64,000 nucleotides of DNA from Panagrolaimus kolymaensis (Eukaryota; Nematoda; Chromadorea; Rhabditida; Panagrolaimidae), in the NCBI GenBank assembly GCA_028622995.1, contig JAJQJQ010000010.1, positions 3,720,001 to 3,784,000 of the forward strand. The letters are read 5' to 3'. Positions 35,758 to 48,067 of the stretch are shown one piece after another (positions within the stretch are counted from its first letter, which is position 1; each line of letters opens with the position of its first letter). Position numbers and translations under genes: made by a program. The notes under the pieces are model-generated. The model saw only the letters and a list, made by a program, of their open reading frames with translations. It was not told the origin of the DNA and searched no databases.

Positions 35758-38029
35758 AAAAAAAAAAAAACCGAGTGTTTGTTGAATGAAATAAAAAATC
35801 CGGCGATCTCATTTTTGAATAACTAACTTTTTTATATCGTTTCGAATTTTGTTTGTATTTTACGTGTCTTTTATTATTTTAAATTTTCTTATTATCCCAA
35901 AATAAAACTTACTATTGCTATCATTGTTGGCGATAAATTTTTTAGAAGAAATATTCAAATCAAATAAAAATTATCCAACAAAATGGTACTTATTTTTTAA
36001 AAGTAATGAATAGGTACCAAACTCTCGGATAATTTCTTTAAGATTTTTTCTAATTGTGGAAGTTGCAACGTAAACTCCAAATAGAAGCTGTAACCATAAT
36101 ACCATGAAATGAAAAATCCAATTATTTGTATTTTGCAATAATTATCTGGCCTTACATAAATTTAGTATTTTAAACTAAAACTCAACAAAAAATCAGAAAA
36201 CAAAGATTAATCTCATTTATTAAATGAGTCAATGAGAATTTAAACTTTGCTTTCTAATTTTCCATCACTCGAATAATAATAATAACTTCATAATCAAAAG
36301 CAACCATAACGTTAGATGAGACAAAAATTGTAAGAAAATATTATCATTTATATTCAAACACAAAACCATAATATTTCCTACAATTTTTATTCCAAACACT
36401 TTCATTGAATTTCACTCTTGATTTGAAATAAAATAAGCAAGCTGCTATAGTAAATGGGATATTGAAAAGGTGTAAAAACAAAATACTATGTTAGTTAAAA
36501 TATTTGCATTCAAAGAGTAGGAATTTCATACCTCAAAAAACTAATTTTTAGGCAAATAATTTTTTAGTGTTGGAAAGAAAACTTTTTCTATCTTTATTTA
36601 CAACGCTGGTTAACCTTTAGAGATTTTTTAAAAGCTCTTTTGCCCTGCATTTGCAGAGTAAGAACTACCATTACCAACAAACAAAAAAACAATAAAAGGT
36701 CAGAAACGGAAAAATACGCGAAAAACGGCCAAAAAAAGTATGAAAAAATCTCTTGGATTGTAATGAAGAAGAAAAAACACTCTAAAAGCAGAACTAACAA
36801 TTTTGTTGGATAGAGATTACTTGAATTGATATTATTTTTTTACTTTCTTTTTTTCTATTTATCTTAAATTAGCTTATAACCTTATTAACCATAGAGTTTC
36901 TCTAATTCAGTAAAAATTGTGAAATGAAACTTTTCGAGTTTTTTTTGTGCTCTTAAATGGCGCCACAAAAGTTTTTTTCATACATGTTTCGCATGATCAA
37001 ACAAAAATAGTTTTAAACTTATTTTCTTTGTTTAATTTATGCCTTTGTGAAAAAAAATTATAAAGGTGAGAAAACGCAATAAAAATTTATGCTTTGTTTG
37101 AAATAAAAAATCAAAGACTTTAGTTTCCAACATTCAAGTGTAGGTTAAAAATTTTTTTGAAAATAACGACACAATGTTACAGAAGTAATTCCAAGTTGAA
37201 ATTTTTTTTTCGTAAGCTTTAAAAAATAGTATATGAAAAATAATAAAAAGCCGAATTTTTGAGAACAAAAAATGAACGAAAACATCAAAAAGAACATCAT
37301 CGAAAAAATGGAATATAATTACTATAGAAACATAGCTTTAATATTTTTTTTACTCTATAATAAATGGGGGAAAAGTGCATTGTTGATTTTTTATTGCTAT
37401 ATATAGAAAAGTATGGAATTATTTATTGTTGGTTAAAGGAAACACTGTATGTATATCATTCGTAAGAGATGCAAATGTAGCTATGTAATGAAAATTATTA
37501 AGTTCTTTGAAAGCGGTAAAATTAAATATGTGGTGAGAATCAACAAAAAATTAAATCCATTTTTTAAAACAAGCTTTACTAACATCGATTGTTTTCGATA
37601 GGTTTTAAAATTACGGTAATAAGAATACTTTCAAAGATATTTAATCTTTGTATACAATAGTATGGTTTCATGTTTGTTGCTAATGGCGTTTATTGCACCT
37701 TTTATGTATTTGTTATTTACTTTTCAGGCAAAAGATAACGAAAAAGCCGACAAATGTTAATGGAAAATTGATTATGAAAAAGAATGCATGTGCCGAGAAA
37801 GGTTAATAATCAAATATCATGGTTTTTCCTCGTTTTAGCTCATCTTCTTGCAAATTCTCGTTTTCTTGTAAACACATATCAAGTTTGTTAAATTAGTTTA
37901 TCAAAATTTTTCACAGAAAGACAATCCATCAATACATATAATATAAAACAGCCACCAGAAAAAATTATGGAATTTTTATCATCATCAATAAGTTAGTTAT
38001 ATCCCGAGTTTGAAAATTGATCATTGAAG
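35758..38029. other. Intergenic region, no gene recognised
   Basis: AT-rich DNA between the cadherin 3' end and the BET1 3' end. Open frames are short and low-complexity. It includes the 3' UTRs of both genes. No RNA gene or repeat recognised. Confidence 0.55.
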
Positions 38030-38508
38030 CTAACGAACCATGAGATATATAAATACAAATACACCGAATGAAAAGAGCACCAAGTAACACATCACATTTC
38101 TTCCTAAAAAAATGGAGTAACGTTTAGAGCTTCTTAATGTTTATTGTCTGATGTTTACCTCCAGCTTTTGAAACAAATCCAAGTTTTTTCATTGTAGCAC
38201 CAAGAAGACCTTGAGAAGCATCGAATTCAGTTCCCTGAAAAGAAGCAAAGTTAAAAATGAATACATAAAAGAACAAACCATAGAATCCAGTAGTCTATTT
38301 TGCTCTCTAACATCATCACCAATATTAATTGTCACTCGTTTCAAAGTTGAAATTTTGTCCTTCAATCCATCAAGTAAACTATCATTTTGTTGTTCCAAAT
38401 ACGAGCTACTTCCACCATTGTTTGGAGTTCCTGAAACCATGAAGTTAGAAAGATTATAAAAAGCAGTGATAATTAATGATAAAAACCTCTACTTGATCGA
38501 TATGCCAT
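38030..38508 (-). CDS. BET1: BET1-like Qc-SNARE
   Basis: Tail-anchored Qc-SNARE that drives ER-Golgi vesicle fusion. Minus-strand exons 38487-38508, 38279-38430, 38159-38234 and 38030-38103 encode 107 residues, close to the human 118. SYLEQQNDSLLDGLKDKIST and LKRVTINIGDDVREQNRLLD form the SNARE heptads, with the zero-layer Gln in REQNR. They align with ERLTESLRSKVTAIKSL...EVKTQNKLL of BET1. GTEFDASQGLLGATMKKLG matches SQFDSTTGFLGKTMGKL. The C-terminus is a membrane anchor (VMCYLVLFSFGVFVFIYLMV). The related GS15 (BET1L) is less similar at these positions. The start lies 345 bp from the divergent SLC25A3 start. Confidence 0.92.
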
Positions 38509-38853
38509 TATGTTGATATAATTGAATCAGCTATAAAAAAGAATAAAAGTAAATAAAGCTCTCAGCGACGTCAGTTAAAGTTAAAAGTAAAAGCCAGCTG
38601 GTAATCTTTTTTTGCAATAACACATCACACAAAAAATTGAAAGGAAGATTGAAGCATGTTTTGCCAACGTATGATTGTCTGCTATTTGAATGTTTACCGT
38701 AGATATACGTCAAAAAATGCATGCGAATCAAATTTCTAGAACCAAAGCATGCACTCATTTGTTTTTTCTCTTGAGTTTTACGAGGAATTGACGTGGATTT
38801 AAAAGCTATCTTTAAAACTTTATTACATAAAAATTTTTATTTCAGGTAAAATC
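38509..38853. promoter_or_regulatory. Divergent BET1/SLC25A3 intergenic region (probable bidirectional promoter)
   Basis: 345 bases between two divergent starts. It holds a GCGACGTCAG sequence near 38568 and a TATTTCAG acceptor near 38845 just before the SLC25A3 ATG. The compact head-to-head layout suggests one shared promoter; this is inference. Confidence 0.45.
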
Positions 38854-40435
38854 ATGGGTATCGCTGATCAGTTTTCTGAAATTGCTAAAAGCAGTCCTTT
38901 ATGCTCACCGATTCGTTCGGCTGCCTGCGCAACTGCATGTAAGCTTTTTGTTGTTATTATTGACCATACTATATATAAAAATATATATCTTTGATTATTT
39001 TCGTTGATTAGTGAGGGAAGGAATGCGCTTTTTTACGTTGCTGGAAAAAAGGGAATCATTCGCTTTATCTGTGTCGCGCAATTTTTTTACGCGTTTTTGT
39101 TATTTTTCTCCAAAAAAACATTTGAGTTATTCTTGTAGTAATAAATGACATCAGAAACATTTGCCAAATCTCCAAGGATAATAACCCCGGGTAATGAACG
39201 AAAAGAATCATGGATTGGTATAATTCTTATCCTTGCAACTTGGGTTTATCTATATTTTAATGTAATTACAACATTATATGATGGAATATCAGCATTTTTG
39301 GGATATGATATAATAACATATTCTGTTGTACATGCTGCAGTTGGAGTTGCTAATGATATTGTCATTTCAGCTAATGATGGAACAGTTCCATTTGGATCTG
39401 GTAAATATTATGCTCTTTGCGGCTTAGGTGGTGTGCTGTCATGTGGTATTACCCATACTGCTATTGTTCCCCTCGATCTTATCAAATGTCGTATTCAAGT
39501 TAGTTTTACACATATTCATTTTAAACATATCTTGAATAAATCTTAACCTTTAGGTCAATCCCGAAAAATATAAGGGTATTGTATCCGGTTTCCGTACAAC
39601 AGTTGTTGAAGAAGGTGGCCGTGCTCTTGCTAAAGGATGGGCTCCAACTTTTATTGGTTACTCACTTCAAGGATTGGGAAAATTCGGTTTATATGAAGTT
39701 TTCAAAGTTATGTATGCTGATATGATTGGGGAAGAATTAGCATATCAATGGCGAACATCTCTTTACTTAGCTGCTTCCGCATCAGCTGAATTCTTTGCTG
39801 ATATGTTGCTTGCTCCCATGGAAGCTACTAAAGTCCGCATTCAAACTTCACCCAATGCTCCTCCAACCCTTCGAGGGTGTGTTCCCATGATTTATAAAAC
39901 TGAAGGCCTTATGGGTTTTTACAAAGGTCTTCCACCACTTTGGATGCGTCAAATTCCATACACAATGATGAAATTTGCATGCTTTGAACGCACTGTTGAA
40001 TTGCTTTACAAATATGCTGTTCCTAAACCTCGAGCAGATTGTACTAAATCTGAACAACTTCTTGTTACATTTGTTGCGGGTTACATTGCTGGTGTTTTCT
40101 GTGCTATTGTTTCACATCCTGCTGATACTGTTGTATCTAAGCTCAATCAAGATGCTGGTGCATCCGCTGGTCAAATCCTTAAAAAACTTGGACCTAAAGG
40201 TAAAATATACATATATATTTAATTTTTATTTTGCATATATCCTTTTTTTATAGGTGTCTGGAAGGGTCTTGTTCCTCGTATTATTATGATTGGTACCCTT
40301 ACCGCATTGCAATGGTTCATCTATGATTCCGTTAAAGTCGCTTTCAACCTTCCTCGCCCTCCACCACCAGAAATGCCCGAATCTCTCCGAAAGAAGCTTG
40401 AATCATCACAAGCCACCAGTGTTTTAGGTAGTTAA
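38854..40435 (+). CDS. SLC25A3: Mitochondrial phosphate carrier, with two candidate first exons
   Basis: Inner-membrane carrier importing inorganic phosphate with a proton (or in exchange for hydroxide) for ATP synthesis. Isoform A uses exons 38854-38938, 39341-39498, 39554-40199 and 40254-40435 (356 residues, N-terminus [15 protein letters not shown]). Carrier signatures of the three repeats are visible: [16 protein letters not shown] and PADTVVSK. Highly conserved stretches include [57 protein letters not shown] and [20 protein letters not shown]. Inside intron 1 an ATG at 39145 opens a frame that runs without a break into exon 2. It would give isoform B (393 residues) with a hydrophobic extension ([20 protein letters not shown]). 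The two starts cannot be joined in frame, so they are alternatives. Confidence 0.95.
39145..39340 (+). other. Alternative first coding segment of SLC25A3 (isoform B)
   Basis: Open from ATG at 39145 and continuous with exon 2 of the carrier at 39341. A TTCTTGTAG acceptor lies 6 bases upstream. It encodes about 65 residues with a membrane-like segment before GVANDIVIS. Codon use looks normal. It could be a tissue-specific N-terminus, or intron sequence that happens to be open. Confidence 0.5.
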
Positions 40436-43400
40436 ATAATAATCGATAGCTGCATCAGATGCTCCTTTACATTTTTTTCTTTTACAATATTTCACATAGT
40501 TTTTCCATTCTTTCATTAGAAAATTAATAAAAAAAATTGGTTTATCATCAAATTTTACTTTACACAACTTTAATTTTTTTTTAAACTCATTTACATTTTA
40601 ATACAAAGCAAGACATAATTATAAAATTAAATAATGTATTCTTGTTTTAATACGCGACGAAAAGATGTGGTTCGAAAATACAAATCAAAGATGAATTTTT
40701 GATTCATCATAATCCTTAGACTATCGTATGTACTTTGCTCTTCTTTTAATCAAAAATTGATCATTGCAATACATACATACGTTTTTTGAATTTCTGTTTT
40801 GTATCATTAATAATTTTTGTGTCACTTTTATGCCGTTTAAGTGGGTAGTGGCGATTGTATAAAATTATTTACTTTTCTTCTCAATGATGAAAAAAAACAT
40901 AATTGTAACAACATTTTGAATGAATTCAAGAGAATCTCCATGAATTAAAATTGAAAGGCGAACTTAATTTTATTTCTGGGATTTTTGAAGCATTTATTTA
41001 TTCATGACTGTATCTTTTATTAGTGGTCTCAATCATGGAAGCTATAATATCATTGATATCCTCACTAATATTCGATCGTTTATAACCAACCATTCATTTC
41101 CATTTCTCCATTTTAAGACTTTACAGCTTTGATAAGTTTTATTTTTATTTTTTTTCAGGCTATTTTTTCACCTCTATTGCTTCAAACTTTGTTATTATTC
41201 CCTATAGCGTTTTTTCTTCTTCTCTTTTTCTTATTCTAATCCATTTAACTAGCATCTTTAACCTTATTATAAATACACTCCATTATACGGCTTTCTTCCT
41301 TCCATTTTATGGTATGTAAAAGCTCTTCATGCAACAACTTTTTTATGCATTTTTTCTAAAGAAAATAAATGGAATCCTTTGAGACTTCGATTTGATTATG
41401 CAATTTTCGTTTACCTTCAACTTTAGAAAAAATTCATTGATATTCTTTGTATTTATATTGCAAAAACATTTCGGTTTATTATCTAGTTTTTTTAGGAATG
41501 AATTTGTAAATTCTTAAAGTTTTTCAAAAAAAATTTCTCAAAATTTCAAAAATTTATTGGGAAAAAAATTAATTTACTTTTTTTAATTGCATCAACCACA
41601 CAAAAGGCTTTACTTTTTTTTCATTTTCCAAATATTAATAAAATAAATCAATTTTATTTTGTGGGCTTTTTAATTTACTAAAGTCTTCAATCGGCAAGTT
41701 TTAAATATTAAAAAACTGAAAAATATGTCGGGCATTTTCTAAGACATTTTGGATGCTCCCAAAGTCTTGGATATAGCCAGCCTCTCTTTCATCAACGTCA
41801 CACACAAATCAACTTTTCAATTATCTTACGCACTCAATATAATGTTCGATTCGAAGCTTCTTGCTCCTTTAAAGAAAGTCCTCTCTCACTTTTTAAGAAT
41901 ATTTTGTTTTCTTCTCCTGATGCTGTTTTTCGTATCTTTTTATTCGTGTCTTTTATTTTTTACAAAATTAAATGCTTGGATTTTTATTTCAACTATTTGT
42001 TTGACTGCTGCTTTTGCTGTCAGTGTTCGTCTTCTTGTTTGCAACCGGAAATAAAAGCAAGTAGTAGAAGAAGCACAAATTCTCCGCGCAGCAAGAAAGT
42101 AATTTTAACTCAAAACAAATCAAAAATTGAAAATTTCGGCATTCTTTCTTTCTGTTTTATTTTTAAGCTAATTTCGTTGAGTCTTTTTATTTGAAAAAAA
42201 GTAGTAGAAAGAAAAGATAGACACAATCCTAACAAGTCAAAAAAAGTAGGGATGACTCAAACCGCATTGACCAACAACAATGTGGCATTTGAATATTCCA
42301 ATCCATGTGGATTCAATTATTTAAGCTTTCGAAAGTTCTCGATATTGCCTTTCTTTTTTTTAAACTTATTTTTTTATTTTTGTTTTAGTGAGTTAATTTT
42401 CTGTTTGTGTTTCAAAGATTGGCATTCTCCTTTTTTTCATACCGCATCCACTTGTCTGAAGTTTTTATTTTTGACTGTTTAAAAATGCATGGATTGAGTT
42501 TTTGAATAGGATTTTTAAAAACTTGATTGTTGGCATTTGCTTACGAGGAAAATAATCCCATTTTTTCTTTTTCCTTATTCATACTATACCTAAACACTTA
42601 AGGTTTACTTTTTTTTGCCATATTTTTACGCGCACACCCCTTAATTTTCTTTCTTTTCTCTCATGTTATTTTATTCAAGTACACTACTCGTTTTTCATTT
42701 ATGCAAACAAAGGCTTTCGAAGATGTAAGAAAGAGAGAAAGAAAAAGCTAATTTTAAACTCTTTTTGGATATGTTTGGAAAGTATTTTTAAGGTTATTTA
42801 TAATCATGGCTTAGAGCGGTAAAGAATATGGGATATATGTAACTTTGGTGGATCGATGTCTAAAACTAAGTAATGTGGAACAAAAAAGCTCATTGTTTTT
42901 GCACAGTGGCTGCATATTCCTTCTTCATCTTCGATATTTTTTAAGAAAAATATAAGGCTCTGCGCCATAAGAAATAAAAACAACGGATGAGGAAAAGCGA
43001 GAGAAAAAAAATGCGTCGATTTTAGCAATTTTTTCCTATTGCTTCGTTTTTTTTTGTTGTTGCAAGAAGTATTCGCGTCATCTTCATTCTATCTTGCTCT
43101 TTTTCTTCCTTTTTAGAAAACTTTAAAAAGCAGAAAAAAATAAAAGAAAAGAAAAGCAAAATAGACAATAACTCCCAAAGGAACTTTATCCACAATTTTT
43201 AACCACAACTACTTCCACCACTAAAACTTTATAACGTTCTGCGACAAACTTTTACCCGATTAGTTTTATTTGTAAAAAGAAAAATGATAAATTTATATCA
43301 GGCAATAACAAAAAAATTATAATACAGTATTATTTGAAGTTATTTTTATTTTACTTTATTTCGTGGCATTGTTAATGAATGAGAGCTTTTTTGAGTGAAA

Positions 43401-45372
43401 AAAAAATAGTGAACTACATGATTGCCTCGAATAAAAAACAGAAAAAAACAAGCAACGATTACTTCCAAAGATTGAAATGATTAATGCCTTTTCTTTCCAT
43501 TGACATCATTCTCTCATTTTTCATGATTGAATTTCAAACAAGCGCAAGGTTGTATTTTTAAAAAGCGGCTGTTAATTTATTTTTTAACTGATTCAATTTT
43601 TTTTGGCAAAAGCAAGGAAAAAGACATTTGTTTCTTTTTAGTTTTTTAGTTAGTTGTTTGATTATCGTCAAGCAGAATTTGCAATATTGCTTGCGGTCGA
43701 TTGTCTCTATAACAGTTGTTTCCAAAGAGTCTTAAATTATTTTTCTTAAAGCCTTTCATGAAATATATGGAAAAGCAAAAATGAAGAGAAATAAGCTTCC
43801 TAGCTTGCTTGCTTTTTCAAGTTTGGAATAAAATAAAAAAGTGTGGTCCTCACTTTTTTTGTGTTGTTGTTATTTTCTTACACGCTTGCTTTTCTTGCGC
43901 TCTTTTTTATGTTATTCTTATTTCTTCTCCTGTTCAAGTCTTTGTCGTCTTCGGCATCTTAGTCTAAACAACAACTACTCCATAAATGCCAGAAAGAAGC
44001 TATTTTTCAGAAGGCAAAAAAAAGAGAAGAAAAACTATTTTTTGAGGCGATGCAATACGTGACTGACGACTGCTTACTTCATCGTGGTCGGCTCAAAAAG
44101 GCGCAATGCAATGATTATGGGACAAAATGCTGCGGAGAGCCTTTCTTCCACCCAAAAAAGTGGTTCTGAGGTAGCAAGCACACAACATAAAAAAACTTTA
44201 TTTCTGGCACCAATCAATCTTTTTTATTTTTGCATCTTTTTCATGTTTTTTCTATTAAATGGTCATTAAATGGATACTTTTTTTGATGGCTTTTTTCAGG
44301 ATAATTTATTTTAAACTTAGTTAAATGGAAAATTTATCATTTTAAAAAAGAGAGTAACTTCATGGTCTACAGAATAGCAACTTCTAAGTATGTGCATTTT
44401 GAAAGAAAGTCTTACATCATCTTAAAAATTGCCGAAAAAAATAACTTACTTAGACACACCTTTTTTAAGCTGAAAAAAAAAACTTTTAGAAAACAACAAA
44501 GTTTCATTGTTCGGCTCATTTGACGGATGGCGGCAGCTAGCTTGGTTCTGGTCGTGGTCGCGGATACGTACGCATGTGCTTATTTTTTTGTTGCCCTTCT
44601 TACTTTTTTTTTTGCGCCTCTGTGACACCACCGCTTTCGACGTATATGTTTTTTGGTTGTTGCCTGAAGCAAAGAAGTCTTGGAAATTGGGCGGAGCAGC
44701 ATTGACTATTATTCGCTACAAAGAAAGCCATCCATCCAAAAAAACGACCAACTTGCTTTCTGCTTGTTCTTCTCTTTTTTTCGTAGATGGGCCAAAAAAG
44801 CTTGACCCGTGTCTCACGAAATAAAAAAAACTCGTGTTACACATACATAGTCTTTTTTGCATTTTTTACTTTTCTTTTTTTTTCTTCATATGCAACGAAT
44901 CCTTTTAAAAACTTTTTTAACTATTTTTTTTAGCAACTGCCACAAAATAATAATCCTAAACTTTTGAATCATGCAAAGTTGTGGTTCTCTTATATATATT
45001 TTCATAATTTTGACATGCTTTTCCTCTTCCGTGTTTAACTTTTTTTTTCATAAACATGCGCGCTCTTCGTTTCCGAAGTACAAATTCATAAACCGGAATG
45101 TCAATTTTTTTTTACTTTCTTCATGAGTAAGAAAAAATTGCCCTTTTTATATTTTGTTTTTCGACACAGAACTTTTCGTTCGTTGCTTGTCATCCTTAAG
45201 TAGTTTTTGTGCAAAAAATTTATTTATTCATTTTTAGGTCATTTGCGACGTTCTTTGCATCAAAGAAGAACAACAAGAAGCAATGTTGAAAAAGTTTTTT
45301 TGATGTAAAATTTTACCATTCTAAAAACGCAAAGCTGGAAATCATAAAGAATTTTTGGTTTCTTTTCTTTCA
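40436..45372. other. Large AT-rich intergenic region, no gene recognised
   Basis: About 4.9 kb with poly-T and poly-A tracts and scattered Phe/Leu/Ser-rich open frames typical of unspliced AT-rich DNA. Two short stretches look slightly more protein-like: 42252-42330 (MTQTALTNNNVAFEYSNP) and 44084-44170 (starting MVGSKRRNAMIMGQNAAES). Neither could be linked to further exons, so neither is called. Confidence 0.5.
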
Positions 45373-46006
45373 ATGCCGACGCGAGATCCTCGGCAATGGA
45401 TCTGCTTCGCAGCTACTATAATTTTATTAATATTTTTTATAATACCCAATATAGAAGGAATTCGATGTTATTGCACTGATTCCCATTGCACTCCATATGG
45501 AGTTTGTGAAAGTAGTGTGTGCCTTGTGGGTTTACTCAAATCTAATAATGCTGTAATAAGGACATGTGGAGATGAACCCATAGGATGTCAGCGTGAATTA
45601 GGTCGATGGGCAGATTTATGCGCATGTGATCAACCATTTTGTAATACATTTTCATATTTACGTTCTAATACTCGTCGAGAAAGGGGTGGAAGTGGTGGAG
45701 GAGAATTTGGTGTCGCTCCACCCTTATCTCACGCTGATGATATACAAGATGATGCTCCATTAATTTTTCAACGGGTTGATTCTCCTTTAGGAGGATTTTC
45801 ATCGGGTTATGAACGGCCAGGTAAATATAAATAATAAACTTTTAATTGTTTTATTTAACAAACAACTAAAAAATTGAATTTTTTTAGCAAGTTCATTTCC
45901 AACTCAAAGTAGCACCAATACTTTGGTATTTGTATTGGTACCATTTTCGGTTGGCTGTGTAATTGTATTTATTGTTTGGATTAATTACTATCGAAATCTA
46001 TGTTAG
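45373..46006 (+). CDS. Ly6/activin-receptor-like membrane protein
   Basis: Two exons (45373-45820, 45888-46006) encode 188 residues. A signal peptide (WICFAATIILLIFFIIPNIEG) is followed by a compact Cys-rich ectodomain with about ten cysteines: RCYCTDSHCTPYGVCESSVC...TCGDEPIGCQ...LCACDQPFCN. Both the spacing and the ending CxCDxxxCN are typical of the three-finger Ly6/activin-receptor ectodomain fold. A Gly/Asp-rich linker leads to a C-terminal membrane segment (TLVFVLVPFSVGCVIVFIVW) and a seven-residue tail, with no kinase domain. It is thus a single-pass surface protein, not a TGF-beta receptor kinase. The ligand is unknown. The start chosen is the first ATG; the frame is open upstream without an ATG. 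Confidence 0.88.
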
Positions 46007-48067
46007 TATTTTTTGATTATTCTATGCATTTTACTCGAGAAAACATATTATAAAATAATTCACTTTTGCTGCCTTCCACTCAAAATAAATCACAATTTCT
46101 TTCTTTAGATTGATTTCCATTGCACTATTTTTTGTTTTACATACAATTTGCCACAAAAAGTGAGTTAAAACAGTCAAAAATTTATTTCACACTTATTATT
46201 TTATCTTTATTTTTTATTTTTTTGAGGTGTCTTTTATGTTTTTTTTTCTTCACTGTTTTAAAGTTTATTATTAAGAATAATCTTCGTCATCTCAAATTAC
46301 ATTTTTCCATATTTTTTATTATTATAAGCAAGCGTCTTCAGGAGATACGAAAGAAAGGAAAAAAGGTTATTATTGCCACAAATTGCTCCTGCCGCCGATG
46401 TAGAGTGGAATAGAGCCACAAATATTTTCTTCCTTCTATAAATACAGGGAGAGAAATGTCAGCTGCCTTTTTCCTTTAAGAAAGTTAGTTACGCGATAGA
46501 AATTTTTTTTGGAAAAAAAGCTTATGTTTCATAGCAAAAGCAAAAAATAAATAAGCAAAAAATCATATTTTTTTTTTTTGCATAACTAGTCAATCAAAAG
46601 TAAGCTTTTTTGATTTTTTTTAAATTGTAGCAAAAAAATGTAAATGCATTGAACGCTGAAGATATGAATGAGTTAAGACAAAGGATAGCAACAAAAAAAA
46701 CAATATCCAACAATGCTAAAAAAGTGGCAATTTTATTCGATGTTATGTATATCTATTTTGATAGTTTATTTATACATAAACAGAAGCATCTAAAAACTAA
46801 AACATTTTCAACAAAAATAACATTGTTTTGAATGACACTTATTTTTACATACAAAGTTAGAAAACTTAAATGAAACTTTTTGGGCAAAGTCGTAAAAAAG
46901 GATATTGCAAAAATTTTTATTACTTCTTTTTTTCGCCATTTTTTTTATTAAATAATTTATTATTCCAACTTTTATCTTAACTTAGAATCTTTTAGTTTTT
47001 TTGTGGACGATAAAAAGTTATTTCCAAGTTTTGATAAATGGCGCGCGGAAGATTTGCCGCTTAATTTATTATCCCCACTTGGCTGGCAAGAAAAAAGTCA
47101 TCAGAGATGCTATAAAAAAATTCCACTCAATCCTTTTTTATTTTTGCTTTGCTTTGCTTTGTTTTGCTTTACGAATTATTTCTTGCTTTCTTTCTTTTCT
47201 TGCTTGCTTAAAAAAAAAGAGAACTAATATTTTTGTGGTTTATTTTTTTTTTTTTCAGGATGATGCCAATTTTGCATACTACTACTTCCAACACTGCCAA
47301 CAACAAACTAGCCAGCTAGCCGTTCCACATTCATTCGTTTGTCAAATCAAAAAAAAATTGCAGACTTCACTTCTTTCTTTTTTTTTCTCTACTTCTGTCA
47401 AAAAATAAATCAAGCAAACAATTTGAAGGGCTTAAATTTAACCAAAGATTTTCTTATATTTCTTTATTATTAAAAAAATACTTCTTTCTCTTTCCTTGTT
47501 ATTATATTGTTGTTAAAAATAAAATAAAAAAAGTTATATATCATCTTCAAAAAAAAACATGTCAGTAAAGAAAAACAAAACAAAAAATACACTTCTAATC
47601 AGCTGTCTTCCCGCTACAAGGCAAAAACATATTGTAAGTTTTAGAAAAGTTGTCTTTTCTTTAGCTTTTCATTTTCTTCTTTTTTCAAGTAAAACAAAAA
47701 AAGAAGTGAAACTTTGAGGGCAAAACTAAGGGGCAAGTAAAAAAAAACAAATTAAATTATTTTTACTTTTACTCCTATGCCGCGGCCATTTCATTTTGTC
47801 GCTTGTGAGCAATTTGTGGATGTTGCTGCTTCGGTTTTGTTAGTACACAAGTAAGTTTATTAAACATAATTAAAATAAATTTTGCTTCATAAACTTCTTT
47901 TTATTAAAATTTATATTAACCAAACACAATATTTAAAAATGGGGTTTAAATTAGCAAGTTTTTCAAAAGTTTCAAAACGCCTAAAGGCTTAATTCGGAAT
48001 ATGATGTCATCATCAGTAAACAACTTCAACAACCGAAAATAAAGCACTATAATTTTATGAACTAAAA
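46007..48067. other. Intergenic region with a (TTTGC)n-type microsatellite and ambiguous open frames
   Basis: AT-rich. TTTGC-like units repeat at about 47143-47172. Open segments at 46632-46720 (NALNAEDMNELRQRIATKK) and 46993-47095 (FVDDKKLFPSFDKWRAEDLP) have protein-like composition next to possible acceptors, but I could not build a gene. Nothing else recognised. Confidence 0.4.

Noticed and set aside
42252..42482. Frame starting MTQTALTNNNVAFEYSNP
   Set aside because: The first 25 residues look coding, but the rest is a Phe-rich run and no donor or partner exon was found.
47143..47172. TTTGC tandem units as a regulatory array
   Set aside because: Too short and imperfect; best seen as a microsatellite.
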